DNA of 8,752 nucleotides. It comes from Chloroflexota bacterium. GTDB taxonomy: Bacteria > Chloroflexota > Anaerolineae > Anaerolineales > Anaerolineaceae. Where the stretch lies: NCBI GenBank assembly GCA_023406965.1, contig JAEXTI010000168.1, forward strand, positions 1 through 8,752, given 5' to 3'. The translations under genes were made by a program, and so were the position numbers. Position 1 is the first letter of the stretch; every line of letters begins with the position of its first letter. Positions 1-5,639 of the stretch are shown in pieces. The notes under the pieces were generated by a model. The model was given only the letters and a program-made list of their open reading frames with translations, was not told the origin of the DNA and did not search any database.

Positions 1-14
1 TCAAGGATGGGCAT
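1..14 (-). CDS. Start of an unidentified downstream gene, cut by the left edge
   Basis: Read on the minus strand, an ATG at 14-12 follows GGAG (complement of 20-23) with 5 nt between them, a well placed ribosome binding site. It lies just 17 nt beyond the stop of the solute-binding-protein gene. Only M-P-I-L and part of a fifth codon (Asp or Glu) are visible, so no function can be given. The position suggests it is cotranscribed with the binding-protein gene. Confidence rests only on the start signal and the spacing. Confidence 0.4.
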
Positions 15-30
15 TGCAACTCCGGAGAAG

Positions 31-1233
31 TTATTGTGCGAGCAAGTGGTTGAGTTCGCGAGCTGTTTGGGAAAGGGTACGCGTGATCAAGCTGTCGGCA
101 GAGCGATAGGGGTCCGCAAATAATTGCGTGCAGATCGAATATAGGGCCTGGCTGAGACGATCTTCGATCAGGCTCCAGTGTTTGACGGCTGGCAGGGTCC
201 GCCCGCAGCGGGTGGATTCTACCAGAGCAGCATGGGCGGGCGAGCCGTTCAATTCGGGGGAGTTGATGCCCCGCAAGCGGGCAGGGGCCAGCCCGGCCTG
301 GCGCGCGTAGGCAATGATGGAGGGAGAGGTGGAGAGGAACTGCACCAGTTCGACAGCCTCACGCTCGCAGGTCACACCGCTGCGGATGACCAGGGTGGAG
401 CCGCCCACAAATGGAATTCCGGGCAGGCGGGCGACGGCCAGGTTGCGGAGGAATTCGGGGTTGGGAAAAGTGGAGGGGGGCTGCATGACCCATGTGCCGC
501 CGATGGCCATGGCGGCGTCGTGTTTGAACAGGGCTTCTTGCGTGCCGACGGTTTCCAGTGTTTGCCGCCCTTCGGGTGAAAGGGTCTGGTAGAGGTGAAA
601 ATAATCTTTGACGCCCTGGACGAATTCGGGTTGATCGAAGAGAACCTGCTTGCCGTCGCGGTGGATGAAATCTCCGCCGGCCCGCCAGACCCAACTGGCA
701 ACGACCCGGATCAGGTTGGAAGGGTAAGCTTTGCAGGGCAAGGCGATGGGGATGTTGATCCCGGCGGCACTGAGACTTTTGGCGGTCGCGTGGAGTTCTG
801 CCAGATTGCACAGACCCATTTGGGGGTTGATTCTGGCCGAGGCGAACAGGTCTTTACGGTAATGCAGCAGGATCGTGTCTGCCAGCCAGGGGATGGCCCA
901 GGTATCGGTTTCCCCGGCCAGATGGGTACATTCCAACAGGGCGGGGAGGTACTCGTCGTTTCCCCGGCATTGATCCATTTCGTGGGCGGAATAGGGGCGC
1001 AGGGTGCCGGAGGCGATCACGTCGCTCATCCAGGCGGTATCGACTTCGGCGATGTCAATGGATCCGTTGTTGGGAATGCCGGCCTTACCCAGACCCTGGC
1101 GCGCTTCTTGCCAGGGTTGGAAACGGACATGGACGCGCGCGCGGGATTGGGCGGCGAATTGGCCCAAGGCGGTTTGTAGAGCGGTTTGAGATGAACCGCC
1201 GCGGTCGATGACGGAGAGATACAACGCGTCCAT
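31..1233 (-). CDS. Family-1-type solute-binding protein without a signal peptide
   Basis: A 400-aa protein of the sugar ABC transporter substrate-binding class. Typical signatures are IDIAEVDTAWMSDVIASG (residues 59-76, followed by LRP), DTWAIPWLADTILLHYRKDL (110-129), the hinge/ligand region around AMAIGGTWVMQ (241-251), and GGSTLVIR plus AVELVQFLS in the C-terminal lobe. Exported members begin with a lipoprotein or Sec signal, but this one starts M-D-A-L-Y-L-S-V-I-D directly at the first beta strand. Two in-frame TAA stops lie 7-12 nt before the ATG, so no upstream start can add one. No Shine-Dalgarno sequence precedes the ATG; a TATAAT does, suggesting leaderless translation. The product should be cytoplasmic, perhaps a ligand sensor rather than a transport component (inference). 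No permease or ATPase gene is visible. The substrate is unknown; carbohydrate is the family default. Confidence 0.85.
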   Translation of the reverse strand: MDALYLSVIDRGGSSQTALQTALGQFAAQSRARVHVRFQPWQEARQGLGKAGIPNNGSIDIAEVDTAWMSDVIASGTLRPYSAHEMDQCRGNDEYLPALLECTHLAGETDTWAIPWLADTILLHYRKDLFASARINPQMGLCNLAELHATAKSLSAAGINIPIALPCKAYPSNLIRVVASWVWRAGGDFIHRDGKQVLFDQPEFVQGVKDYFHLYQTLSPEGRQTLETVGTQEALFKHDAAMAIGGTWVMQPPSTFPNPEFLRNLAVARLPGIPFVGGSTLVIRSGVTCEREAVELVQFLSTSPSIIAYARQAGLAPARLRGINSPELNGSPAHAALVESTRCGRTLPAVKHWSLIEDRLSQALYSICTQLFADPYRSADSLITRTLSQTARELNHLLAQ

Positions 1234-1241
1234 AGATAGTT

Positions 1242-1247
1242 ATTATA
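1242..1247 (-). promoter_or_regulatory. -10 box for a leaderless transcript of the binding-protein gene
   Basis: A perfect TATAAT on the minus strand ends 8 nt before the ATG at 1233. Transcription normally starts about 6-8 nt after a -10 box, which would place the mRNA 5' end at or within 1-2 nt of the ATG. I see no good -35 hexamer at the usual distance. The window has no other start signal for this gene. Confidence 0.55.
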
Positions 1248-1297
1248 CAGCGGGAAGGGGGCAACGCCGGGCGGGTTTGGCGAGGAAAACCGATACC

Positions 1298-1325
1298 TTG
1301 TCAAATGGGGAAAGGCTGGTACAAT
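1298..1325 (+). promoter_or_regulatory. Promoter of the tRNA-Pro gene
   Basis: TTGTCA (1298-1303) and TACAAT (1320-1325) are separated by 16 nt. The tRNA begins 10 nt after the -10 box. This is a plausible housekeeping sigma-factor promoter, divergent from the binding-protein promoter. Confidence 0.65.
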
Positions 1326-1335
1326 TGCTGCGTAT

Positions 1336-1410
1336 CGGGGCGTGGCTCAGTCCGGATAGAGTGCACGGTTCGGGTCCGTGAGGTCGGCGGTTCGAATCCG
1401 CCCGCCCCGA
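1336..1410 (+). tRNA. tRNA-Pro (anticodon CGG)
   Basis: A full cloverleaf of 75 nt can be folded by eye. The acceptor stem is CGGGGCG (1336-1342) with CGCCCCG (1403-1409) and the discriminator is A1410. The D stem is GCTC/GAGT, with one G-T pair. The anticodon stem is CACGG/CCGTG around the loop TTCGGGT, with anticodon CGG at 1371-1373. The T arm is GGCGG-TTCGAAT-CCGCC. The C1-G72 pair, A73 and G37 are hallmarks of bacterial tRNA-Pro. The CCA end is not encoded: the discriminator is followed by CAA, so CCA must be added enzymatically. It decodes CCG proline codons. Confidence 0.95.
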
Positions 1411-1561
1411 CAAAAAGCCTTCAAACGAGGGCTTTTTTGATTCGTGTCGGCGGGTTCTCCCATCGAGGGACGCGGAATCCGCCCGCCCCGACACTACAAG
1501 AAGCTTTCAAGCGAGGGCTTTTTTGATTCGTGCCGGCGGGTTCTCCCATCGAGGGATGCTG
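1395..1561 (+). repeat. Tandem duplication of the tRNA 3' end plus terminator
   Basis: Two units follow each other: 1395-1475 (81 nt) and 1476-1561 (86 nt). Both contain, in order, AATCCGCCCGCCCCGACA (the 3' T arm, acceptor strand and discriminator of the tRNA), the terminator region ending CGAGGGCTTTTTTGATTCGTG, and CGGCGGGTTCTCCCATCGAG. They differ by a few substitutions and a 5-nt insertion in the second terminator arm, which weakens that hairpin. Within each unit GGCGGGTTC faces a downstream complement (GAATCCGCC at 1475-1483, GAACCCGCC at 1582-1590), so larger hairpins are also possible. The second unit encodes no tRNA 5' half and is not a gene. Confidence 0.85.
1412..1438 (+). terminator. 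Intrinsic terminator of tRNA-Pro
   Basis: AAAAAGCCTTC (1412-1422) pairs with GAGGGCTTTTT (1427-1437) around an AAAC loop, with one G-U pair, and ends in a run of six T. It begins one base after the tRNA discriminator position plus C. A diverged copy lies 86 nt downstream. Confidence 0.85.
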
Positions 1562-1573
1562 GCGATTGCGAGC

Positions 1574-1592
1574 GGGGCGGGGAACCCGCCCC
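1574..1592. repeat. Perfect GC-rich palindrome
   Basis: GGGGCGGG (1574-1581), a GAA loop and CCCGCCCC (1585-1592) form an 8-bp perfect hairpin flanked by CTAC. Short GC-rich inverted repeats of this type are often dispersed in Chloroflexota genomes, so this may be one copy of such a family (inference). There is no T run, so it is unlikely to be a terminator. Confidence 0.6.
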
Positions 1593-1601
1593 CTACATCA
1601 G

Positions 1602-1640
1602 AAAAACGCCTCCCGAGCAGGTTGCAGGGGAGGCGCTTTT
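1602..1640 (-). terminator. Intrinsic terminator of the GH3 gene, possibly bidirectional
   Basis: CGCCTCCC (1607-1614) pairs with GGGAGGCG (1628-1635) across a 13-nt loop. On the minus strand the hairpin is followed by TTTTT (complement of 1602-1606), and it lies 16 nt after the GH3 stop codon. On the plus strand it is followed by CTTTTG, so it could also stop read-through from the tRNA side. Confidence 0.8.
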
Positions 1641-1655
1641 GTTCTGTGATCCAGC

Positions 1656-3479
1656 CTAATAGCTCAGCCCAAAGCCGAAGGGGAAGAGCGGGTCGCCGCT
1701 GTCATAGGGCACGTCGGTTTTCTGGGCTTTGACGGCCTCCATGGAGCGGGGCAGTTCGAAGGGCAGTTTGCCGGTGGGGTTCCAGTGACCAAAGATGACG
1801 TCCAGCAGAGCGGCGTCTTCGGCGCCAAAGCTGCCGATGAGACCGGCGCAGGCTTCGGCGATTTCGGGGATGACGGCCGGGCGGTCGAGGTGGATGGCGA
1901 CAACCGTTGGGACTTTGGCCATGATCTCCAGCAGACGCTCTTTTTCGGGGCTCTTGAAGTCCAGGTCGTCGTAGTGGAACCAGGACGAGAATCCCTCGCC
2001 AATGGTTTGAAAAGGCGTCACCAGGCGCAGGAGGGCAAAGTCGGCTTCTTCGGGCGTGGCTACCACGTCGGCGTAGAGGGCCAGAGAGTCGGTCTGGTAG
2101 CCTTCTATATAAACATTGGGGCGGTTGGACAGGGGCAGGACTCCTTGCTTGAGCAGGACCAGCGACTTGCGTTGGGCGCGCTCGCCCGCGGCGCAGAAGT
2201 CCGGGTTACCGACGATGCCCGCCGATTCTTCGGGATCGAGGTAGGGGTTGTCAAACAGGCCCAGGCGGAACTTGTCGAGCAGCAGCCTTCGCGCCGATTG
2301 GTCGATACGGGCTTCGCTGATCTGCCCGCTGCGCACCAAGTCCAGGATGATTTCGGGGCATTCCTCGCCGCCGAACTGATCGCAGCCGGCGTCCAGCACC
2401 TTTTTGGCGCGCTCGGGCACGGAGAGATGCTCGACGCCCCAGGCGCGGGCCTCCATGATCAATTTGCCGTCGATGACCAGTTCATTGAGCAGGCTCCAAT
2501 CAGTGCAGACCACGCCGTCGAAACCGTATTTTTCGCGCAGCAGGCCGGTGATGACGGCCTTGTTGTAGCCGAAGCCGACCTCCTCGATGCCTTCGACACC
2601 GATGGGCTGGCCGTAGTAGGGCATGATCTGGCCGGTGCCGGCGCGGAAGGCGGCCTCAAAGGGGGGCAGGTGGTAGTTGAAGTTATGGCCGGGGTAGATT
2701 TGCTCTTTACCGTAGGAGAAGTGCGGGTCATGGCCATCTTTCTGCGGGCCGCCGCCGGGGAAGTGTTTGGTCATGCAGCTCACCGAGGTTGGGCCGATGG
2801 CTTTGCCCTGGAAGCCGCGGATGTAGGCTTCGACCATTTGAGCCGATAGTTCGGCGTCTTCGCCAAAGGTGCCGTCGATGCGCGGCCAGCGCGGCTCGGT
2901 AGCCAGGTCGGCCATGGGATGCAGGGCAGCGGAGATGCCTACGGCGCGGTATTCCTGGCGGGCGATGTCGCCAAACTCCTGCACCAGGTCAGGGTCGTTG
3001 GTGGCGGCCAGGCCGATCGGTTCGGGCCAGCGCGAGAAGGCGTCGGTGACTTCGGAGGCGCCCGCAAGATTGCTATAGCCGTGGCGCGGATCGGATGAAA
3101 CGGTGACCGGGATGCCCAGGCGGGTGCGCTCGGCCAATTTTTGAAGCTTGTTGGACCATGTGGCAGCCAGGCGCGGCTCGGGCAGAGCATGCACGTTGTA
3201 ATGGTTCATGTTGAGCTCGAGTAGGTTGTGCAGGGTGGAGAAGGGCCTACCCCAATTCATGCCTTCGACTAACTCGCCATCCATGCCAACCGGGATGACG
3301 TTGTGGAACATCAAGCCGACCTTTTCCGCCAGGGACATTTGGGAGAGCAGGTCTTCCACGCGTTCTTCGATGGGGCGGCGCGGGTCTTCGTATGGGTCGA
3401 GGCGACCGTTTTTGTTCAGGTCGCGGAAGGTGATGCCATCTTGGGTCATGAGGGGGGCTTCGGGTGGGAGTTGAGACAT
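1656..3479 (-). CDS. Glycoside hydrolase family 3, beta-glucosidase type
   Basis: A 607-aa enzyme, with no signal peptide seen, expected to release terminal beta-linked sugars from oligosaccharides in the cytoplasm. An EF-hand-like loop DLNKNGRLDPYE lies at residues 20-31. The (beta/alpha)8 domain carries SSDPRHGYS (about 128-136), EPRWPRIDGTFGED (about 195-208), the conserved KHF (238-240) and GFDGVVCTDW, whose Asp327 is the expected catalytic nucleophile. The second domain includes RKSLVLLKQGVLPL and ends in LFPFGFGLSY immediately before the stop, so the fibronectin-III-like domain of many GH3 enzymes is absent. The ATG at 3479 is chosen because GAGGT lies 6 nt upstream; a TTG at 3494 would put that site inside the gene. 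The gene is monocistronic, with its own terminator. Substrate specificity cannot be read from sequence. Confidence 0.93.
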   Translation of the reverse strand: MSQLPPEAPLMTQDGITFRDLNKNGRLDPYEDPRRPIEERVEDLLSQMSLAEKVGLMFHNVIPVGMDGELVEGMNWGRPFSTLHNLLELNMNHYNVHALPEPRLAATWSNKLQKLAERTRLGIPVTVSSDPRHGYSNLAGASEVTDAFSRWPEPIGLAATNDPDLVQEFGDIARQEYRAVGISAALHPMADLATEPRWPRIDGTFGEDAELSAQMVEAYIRGFQGKAIGPTSVSCMTKHFPGGGPQKDGHDPHFSYGKEQIYPGHNFNYHLPPFEAAFRAGTGQIMPYYGQPIGVEGIEEVGFGYNKAVITGLLREKYGFDGVVCTDWSLLNELVIDGKLIMEARAWGVEHLSVPERAKKVLDAGCDQFGGEECPEIILDLVRSGQISEARIDQSARRLLLDKFRLGLFDNPYLDPEESAGIVGNPDFCAAGERAQRKSLVLLKQGVLPLSNRPNVYIEGYQTDSLALYADVVATPEEADFALLRLVTPFQTIGEGFSSWFHYDDLDFKSPEKERLLEIMAKVPTVVAIHLDRPAVIPEIAEACAGLIGSFGAEDAALLDVIFGHWNPTGKLPFELPRSMEAVKAQKTDVPYDSGDPLFPFGFGLSY

Positions 3480-3507
3480 GGGATTACCTCGCAAGTAGGA
3501 TAAAGGT

Positions 3508-3513
3508 ATTATA
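3508..3513 (-). promoter_or_regulatory. -10 box of the GH3 gene
   Basis: A perfect TATAAT on the minus strand lies 28 nt before the ATG at 3479, leaving room for the GAGGT ribosome binding site in a leader of about 20 nt. No convincing -35 hexamer is seen upstream, so an activator may help, or my assignment may be wrong. Confidence 0.45.
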
Positions 3514-3592
3514 TCCCGGGAGCGGGGACCGGGTTGTGTTTGGTTGCGGATTTCACCGCGGTAACCTCAAAAAGGCCGTTTTTTCCCATCTA

Positions 3593-3619
3593 TTGTATAC
3601 GCCAAATTTATGATAATAT
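3593..3619 (+). promoter_or_regulatory. Possible promoter of the zinc-ribbon gene
   Basis: An AT-rich stretch holds TTGTAT (3593-3598) and overlapping -10-like hexamers GATAAT (3612-3617) and TAATAT (3614-3619). The 15-nt spacing for the second is short, so the exact boxes are uncertain. It would give a leader of about 110 nt before the ATG at 3740. Confidence 0.35.
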
Positions 3620-3680
3620 TTATAAATAAAACCAGGCGACATCAGTTCTTGGTTGAAATACCGGGCTGAGATTGCCAGGG

Positions 3681-3714
3681 GGAACCCATTTGGGTTACCA
3701 ATCATCGTGTTGGT
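3681..3714 (+). promoter_or_regulatory. Structured 5' leader with two competing hairpins
   Basis: AACCC (3683-3687) pairs with GGGTT (3692-3696) around an ATTT loop, extendable by GG/CC across a bulge. ACCAA (3697-3701) can instead pair with TTGGT (3710-3714). The two share bases 3698-3699, so the extended first hairpin and the second cannot form together. They sit 13 nt before the AAGGAG ribosome binding site. Stems are short, and function is unproven. Confidence 0.3.
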
Positions 3715-3739
3715 CCAAAACTCTATAAGGAGAAAAAGT

Positions 3740-3892
3740 ATGGTATTCGAAGGCTATTGCGTCAAGTGCAAGAAGAAACAGACAGTTTCGGACGGGGTTG
3801 AGAAAGAAACCCCCAACGGCCGCAAGATGGCTCAGGGAACATGCCCCGTTTGCAAGACTAAGGTAACGCGCTTCCTGGCTACCAAGAAGTAA
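3740..3892 (+). CDS. DUF5679-type zinc-ribbon protein, 50 aa
   Basis: A small basic protein starting M-V-F-E-G-Y. Two CxxC knuckles (CVKC, residues 7-10, and CPVC, residues 36-39) are separated by a linker with the family-typical NGR...QGTCPVCKTK pattern, giving a four-cysteine zinc ribbon. I recognise this as the DUF5679 family, whose biochemical role is not known. The ATG at 3740 is preferred over an in-frame TTG at 3653 because AAGGAG (3727-3732) lies 7 nt upstream and the homology-like region begins here. It is a single-gene unit with an upstream leader and a downstream terminator. DNA or RNA binding is possible for such a ribbon but is not shown by the sequence. Confidence 0.85.
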   Translation: MVFEGYCVKCKKKQTVSDGVEKETPNGRKMAQGTCPVCKTKVTRFLATKK

Positions 3893-3899
3893 AGGCACT

Positions 3900-3934
3900 C
3901 CACGCGACAGCGTGGCAGGCCAGGAAAACCTGGC
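3900..3934. repeat. Two adjacent perfect hairpins after the zinc-ribbon gene
   Basis: CCACGC-GACA-GCGTGG (3900-3915) and GCCAGG-AAAA-CCTGGC (3919-3934) are each 6-bp perfect stems with 4-nt loops, separated by 3 nt. They start 7 nt after the stop codon and have no T run. They may be RNA structures in the 3' UTR or a copy of a dispersed palindromic repeat; this window cannot distinguish the two. Confidence 0.7.
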
Positions 3935-3949
3935 TACAATTGCTAAATG

Positions 3950-3975
3950 AAAAGCCCTCGTAAGAGGGCTTTTCC
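3950..3975 (+). terminator. Intrinsic terminator of the zinc-ribbon gene
   Basis: AAAAGCCCTC (3950-3959) pairs perfectly with GAGGGCTTTT (3964-3973) around a GTAA (GNRA-type) tetraloop, ending in TTTTCC. The stem is 10 bp. Being symmetrical it could act in either direction, but only the plus-strand gene reads into it. Confidence 0.85.
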
Positions 3976-4042
3976 TATTTGATGAGATATGGATTGCCTG
4001 GGGGAAGCTTTAGATCATTTTGGCAATGGAATGAACTATTCG

Positions 4043-4120
4043 TTGTAGAACCTTTTTGTCCAGTTTTATGCTACAATTTCCTTGAAATATTGTATAAATA
4101 TATAGACAAAATGTTTACAA
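4043..4120 (+). promoter_or_regulatory. AT-rich promoter/operator region of the carotenoid operon
   Basis: The 180 nt between the terminator and crtI is far more AT-rich than the genes. It contains two spaced inverted repeats of the same core: TTGTAG (4043-4048) facing CTACAA (4071-4076), and TTGTA (4090-4094) facing TACAA (4116-4120). TACAAT (4072-4077) and several TATA-like hexamers offer -10 candidates, but no single pair with a good 16-18-nt spacer stands out. The repeated half-sites could be operators for a regulator of pigment synthesis. Light/B12-sensing MerR-type CarH/LitR proteins control many bacterial crt operons, but no regulator gene lies in the window. Confidence 0.4.
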
Positions 4121-4154
4121 AATCTGCATTGCATTCACCTGGGAGGAAAACATT

Positions 4155-5639
4155 ATGAATAAGGTTGTCATCATTGGATCGGGAATGGGCGGCCTGGCTA
4201 CTGCATTGCGGCTGGCGCATCATGGTTTTGGGGTGACGGTTGTGGAGAAGCAGTCTCGTCCAGGCGGGAGAAGCACCATCCTCGAGCAGGAAGGTTTTCG
4301 GGTGGATGTGGGGCCAACCATTTTGGTGATGAAAGATACCCTCGAGGATACTTACCGCGCCATTGGCCAGGACTTGAACCAGCGCATTCAGTTCACGCAG
4401 TTGGATCCCAACTATCGAATTTATTATCACGACCAGACTCATTTGGATTTATATAACAACATGGCCCAACTGGCGATGGAGGTGGAGCGCGTGTCGCCGG
4501 GGTCGGCGGAGCGATTGTTCCGTTTCATCGGCGAAGGGGCCAAGAAGTTTGAATTGGGCATGGATTTTGTCGATCGGAACTTTGACCGCATCACCGACCT
4601 GGCCAACCCGGTGGCGCTGACGCGGCTGCTTTCGACCGGGGCGCATGAAAACATGTACCGGCAGGTGGCGGATTTCTTCAAGCATGATGATAAGCTGACC
4701 AAGGCATTTTCGTTTCATTCGATGTTTTTGGGGCTGTCGCCATTTGAAGCGCTGGCTATGTACAGCCTGATCACATATGCCGATCTGGCGCTGGGGATGT
4801 GGTATCCGCACGGTGGGTTGTACCGGATTGTGGAAGACATGGTGGAACTGGCAAAGGGGATGGGGGTTGAGTTCCGCATGAAGGCTCCCGTGGCTGAGAT
4901 TTTGATCGAGTCGGGGCGCACGCGGGGCGTTCGCCTGGAAAGCGGCGAGGAGATTGCGGCGGATTTGGTCATTTCCAACGCCGACTTGCCTTATACCTAC
5001 CAGAAGCTCATTCCCGCGCGCCACCGCAAGACCTATACCGATCAACGGTTGAGTAAGATGAAGTATGGCTGCTCGGGCTACCTGTTGTTCCTGGGCGTGA
5101 ACAAGACCTATACCCACTTGCGGCACCAGGGGTTGTACTTCTCAGAAGATTACCAGGCCAATTTGGATGCAATCTTCAAGTACAAAGTTTTGCCGGAGGA
5201 TCCTTCCTTCCACTTGAACGTGCCGACCATGACCGACCCCAGCCTGGCGCCGGAAGGGCACAGCCTGGTGTATGTTTTGGCGCCCATGCCAAACCTGACG
5301 GCCAATATCGACTGGAAAGTGGCGGGACCGCAACTGCGCGAAACATTGCTTTCGAAGCTTGAAAAGGTGGTGGATCCCGACTTGCGCAAGCATATTGTGT
5401 GGGAGAGCACTTACAGCCCGGAAGATTACCTGACGGATTTCAACGCTGTGCATGGCACCGCCTTTGGTTCGTTGTCACATGGGTTCTTCCAGTCTTCCTA
5501 TTTCCGACCGCATAATGTGGCCCGGGATATTCGGGGGTTGTATTTTGTTGGGCAAGGCACCTATCCGGGGATTGGGATGCCGATGGTGCATTTATCGGCG
5601 AAGCTGGTTGCAGAAAGGATCTTGAAAGAATGGAAGTAA
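4155..5639 (+). CDS. crtI: Phytoene desaturase CrtI
   Basis: A 494-aa FAD-dependent carotenoid desaturase that introduces double bonds into phytoene on the way to neurosporene or lycopene; the number of desaturations cannot be read from sequence. The N terminus has the dinucleotide-binding GSGMGG (8-13), the ribose-binding acidic residue Glu31 and RPGGR (35-39). The middle shows the family pattern FSFHSMFLGLSPFEALAMYS and MWYPHGG. The C-terminal FAD motif is GLYFVGQGTYPGIGMPMV (461-478) then HLSAKLVAERI; most bacterial CrtI have a GTHPGxGxPG-like form here, so Tyr and Met are variants. The start follows GGGAGGA (4141-4147) by 7 nt. It is the first gene of the operon and overlaps crtB by 10 nt. 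Confidence 0.93.
   Translation: MNKVVIIGSGMGGLATALRLAHHGFGVTVVEKQSRPGGRSTILEQEGFRVDVGPTILVMKDTLEDTYRAIGQDLNQRIQFTQLDPNYRIYYHDQTHLDLYNNMAQLAMEVERVSPGSAERLFRFIGEGAKKFELGMDFVDRNFDRITDLANPVALTRLLSTGAHENMYRQVADFFKHDDKLTKAFSFHSMFLGLSPFEALAMYSLITYADLALGMWYPHGGLYRIVEDMVELAKGMGVEFRMKAPVAEILIESGRTRGVRLESGEEIAADLVISNADLPYTYQKLIPARHRKTYTDQRLSKMKYGCSGYLLFLGVNKTYTHLRHQGLYFSEDYQANLDAIFKYKVLPEDPSFHLNVPTMTDPSLAPEGHSLVYVLAPMPNLTANIDWKVAGPQLRETLLSKLEKVVDPDLRKHIVWESTYSPEDYLTDFNAVHGTAFGSLSHGFFQSSYFRPHNVARDIRGLYFVGQGTYPGIGMPMVHLSAKLVAERILKEWK

Noticed and set aside
595..1179. 194-aa plus-strand open frame opposite the solute-binding protein
   Set aside because: It is an antisense shadow: low complexity, no ribosome binding site, no family signature.
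1474..1493. Second tRNA gene after tRNA-Pro
   Set aside because: Only the 3' T-arm strand and acceptor strand are present; no D arm or anticodon arm precedes them.
1305..1526. 73-aa plus-strand frame running through the tRNA
   Set aside because: It overlaps the tRNA-Pro gene and terminator; the apparent coding is the tRNA and its repeat. The related 71-aa (1444-1659), 69-aa (1523-1732) and minus-strand 83-aa (1243-1494) frames fall for the same reason.
1411..1655. CRISPR array, suggested by the repeated sequence
   Set aside because: There are only two copies, they are directly adjacent without unique spacers, and they are derived from the tRNA 3' end.
1785..2849. 354-aa open frame on the plus strand inside the GH3 gene
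   Set aside because: It is antisense to a gene with clear family motifs along its whole length. The translation is Gly/Ala/Val/Asp-rich without recognisable motifs, as expected from the complement of high-GC codons.
3660..3720. TPP riboswitch, suggested by CCGGGCTGAGA in the leader
   Set aside because: Only the CTGAGA fragment matches. The second conserved half expected after an ACCTGAT-like segment is absent, and the downstream gene is not thiamine-related.
3653..3739. N-terminal extension of the zinc-ribbon protein from a TTG
   Set aside because: A strong AAGGAG site lies before the ATG at 3740 and the extra 29 residues have no family resemblance.
4449..5126. 225-aa minus-strand open frame opposite crtI, and a similar 231-aa frame opposite crtB (5711-6406)
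   Set aside because: Both are rich in His/Arg/Gln, lack motifs and run antisense to well conserved carotenoid genes.
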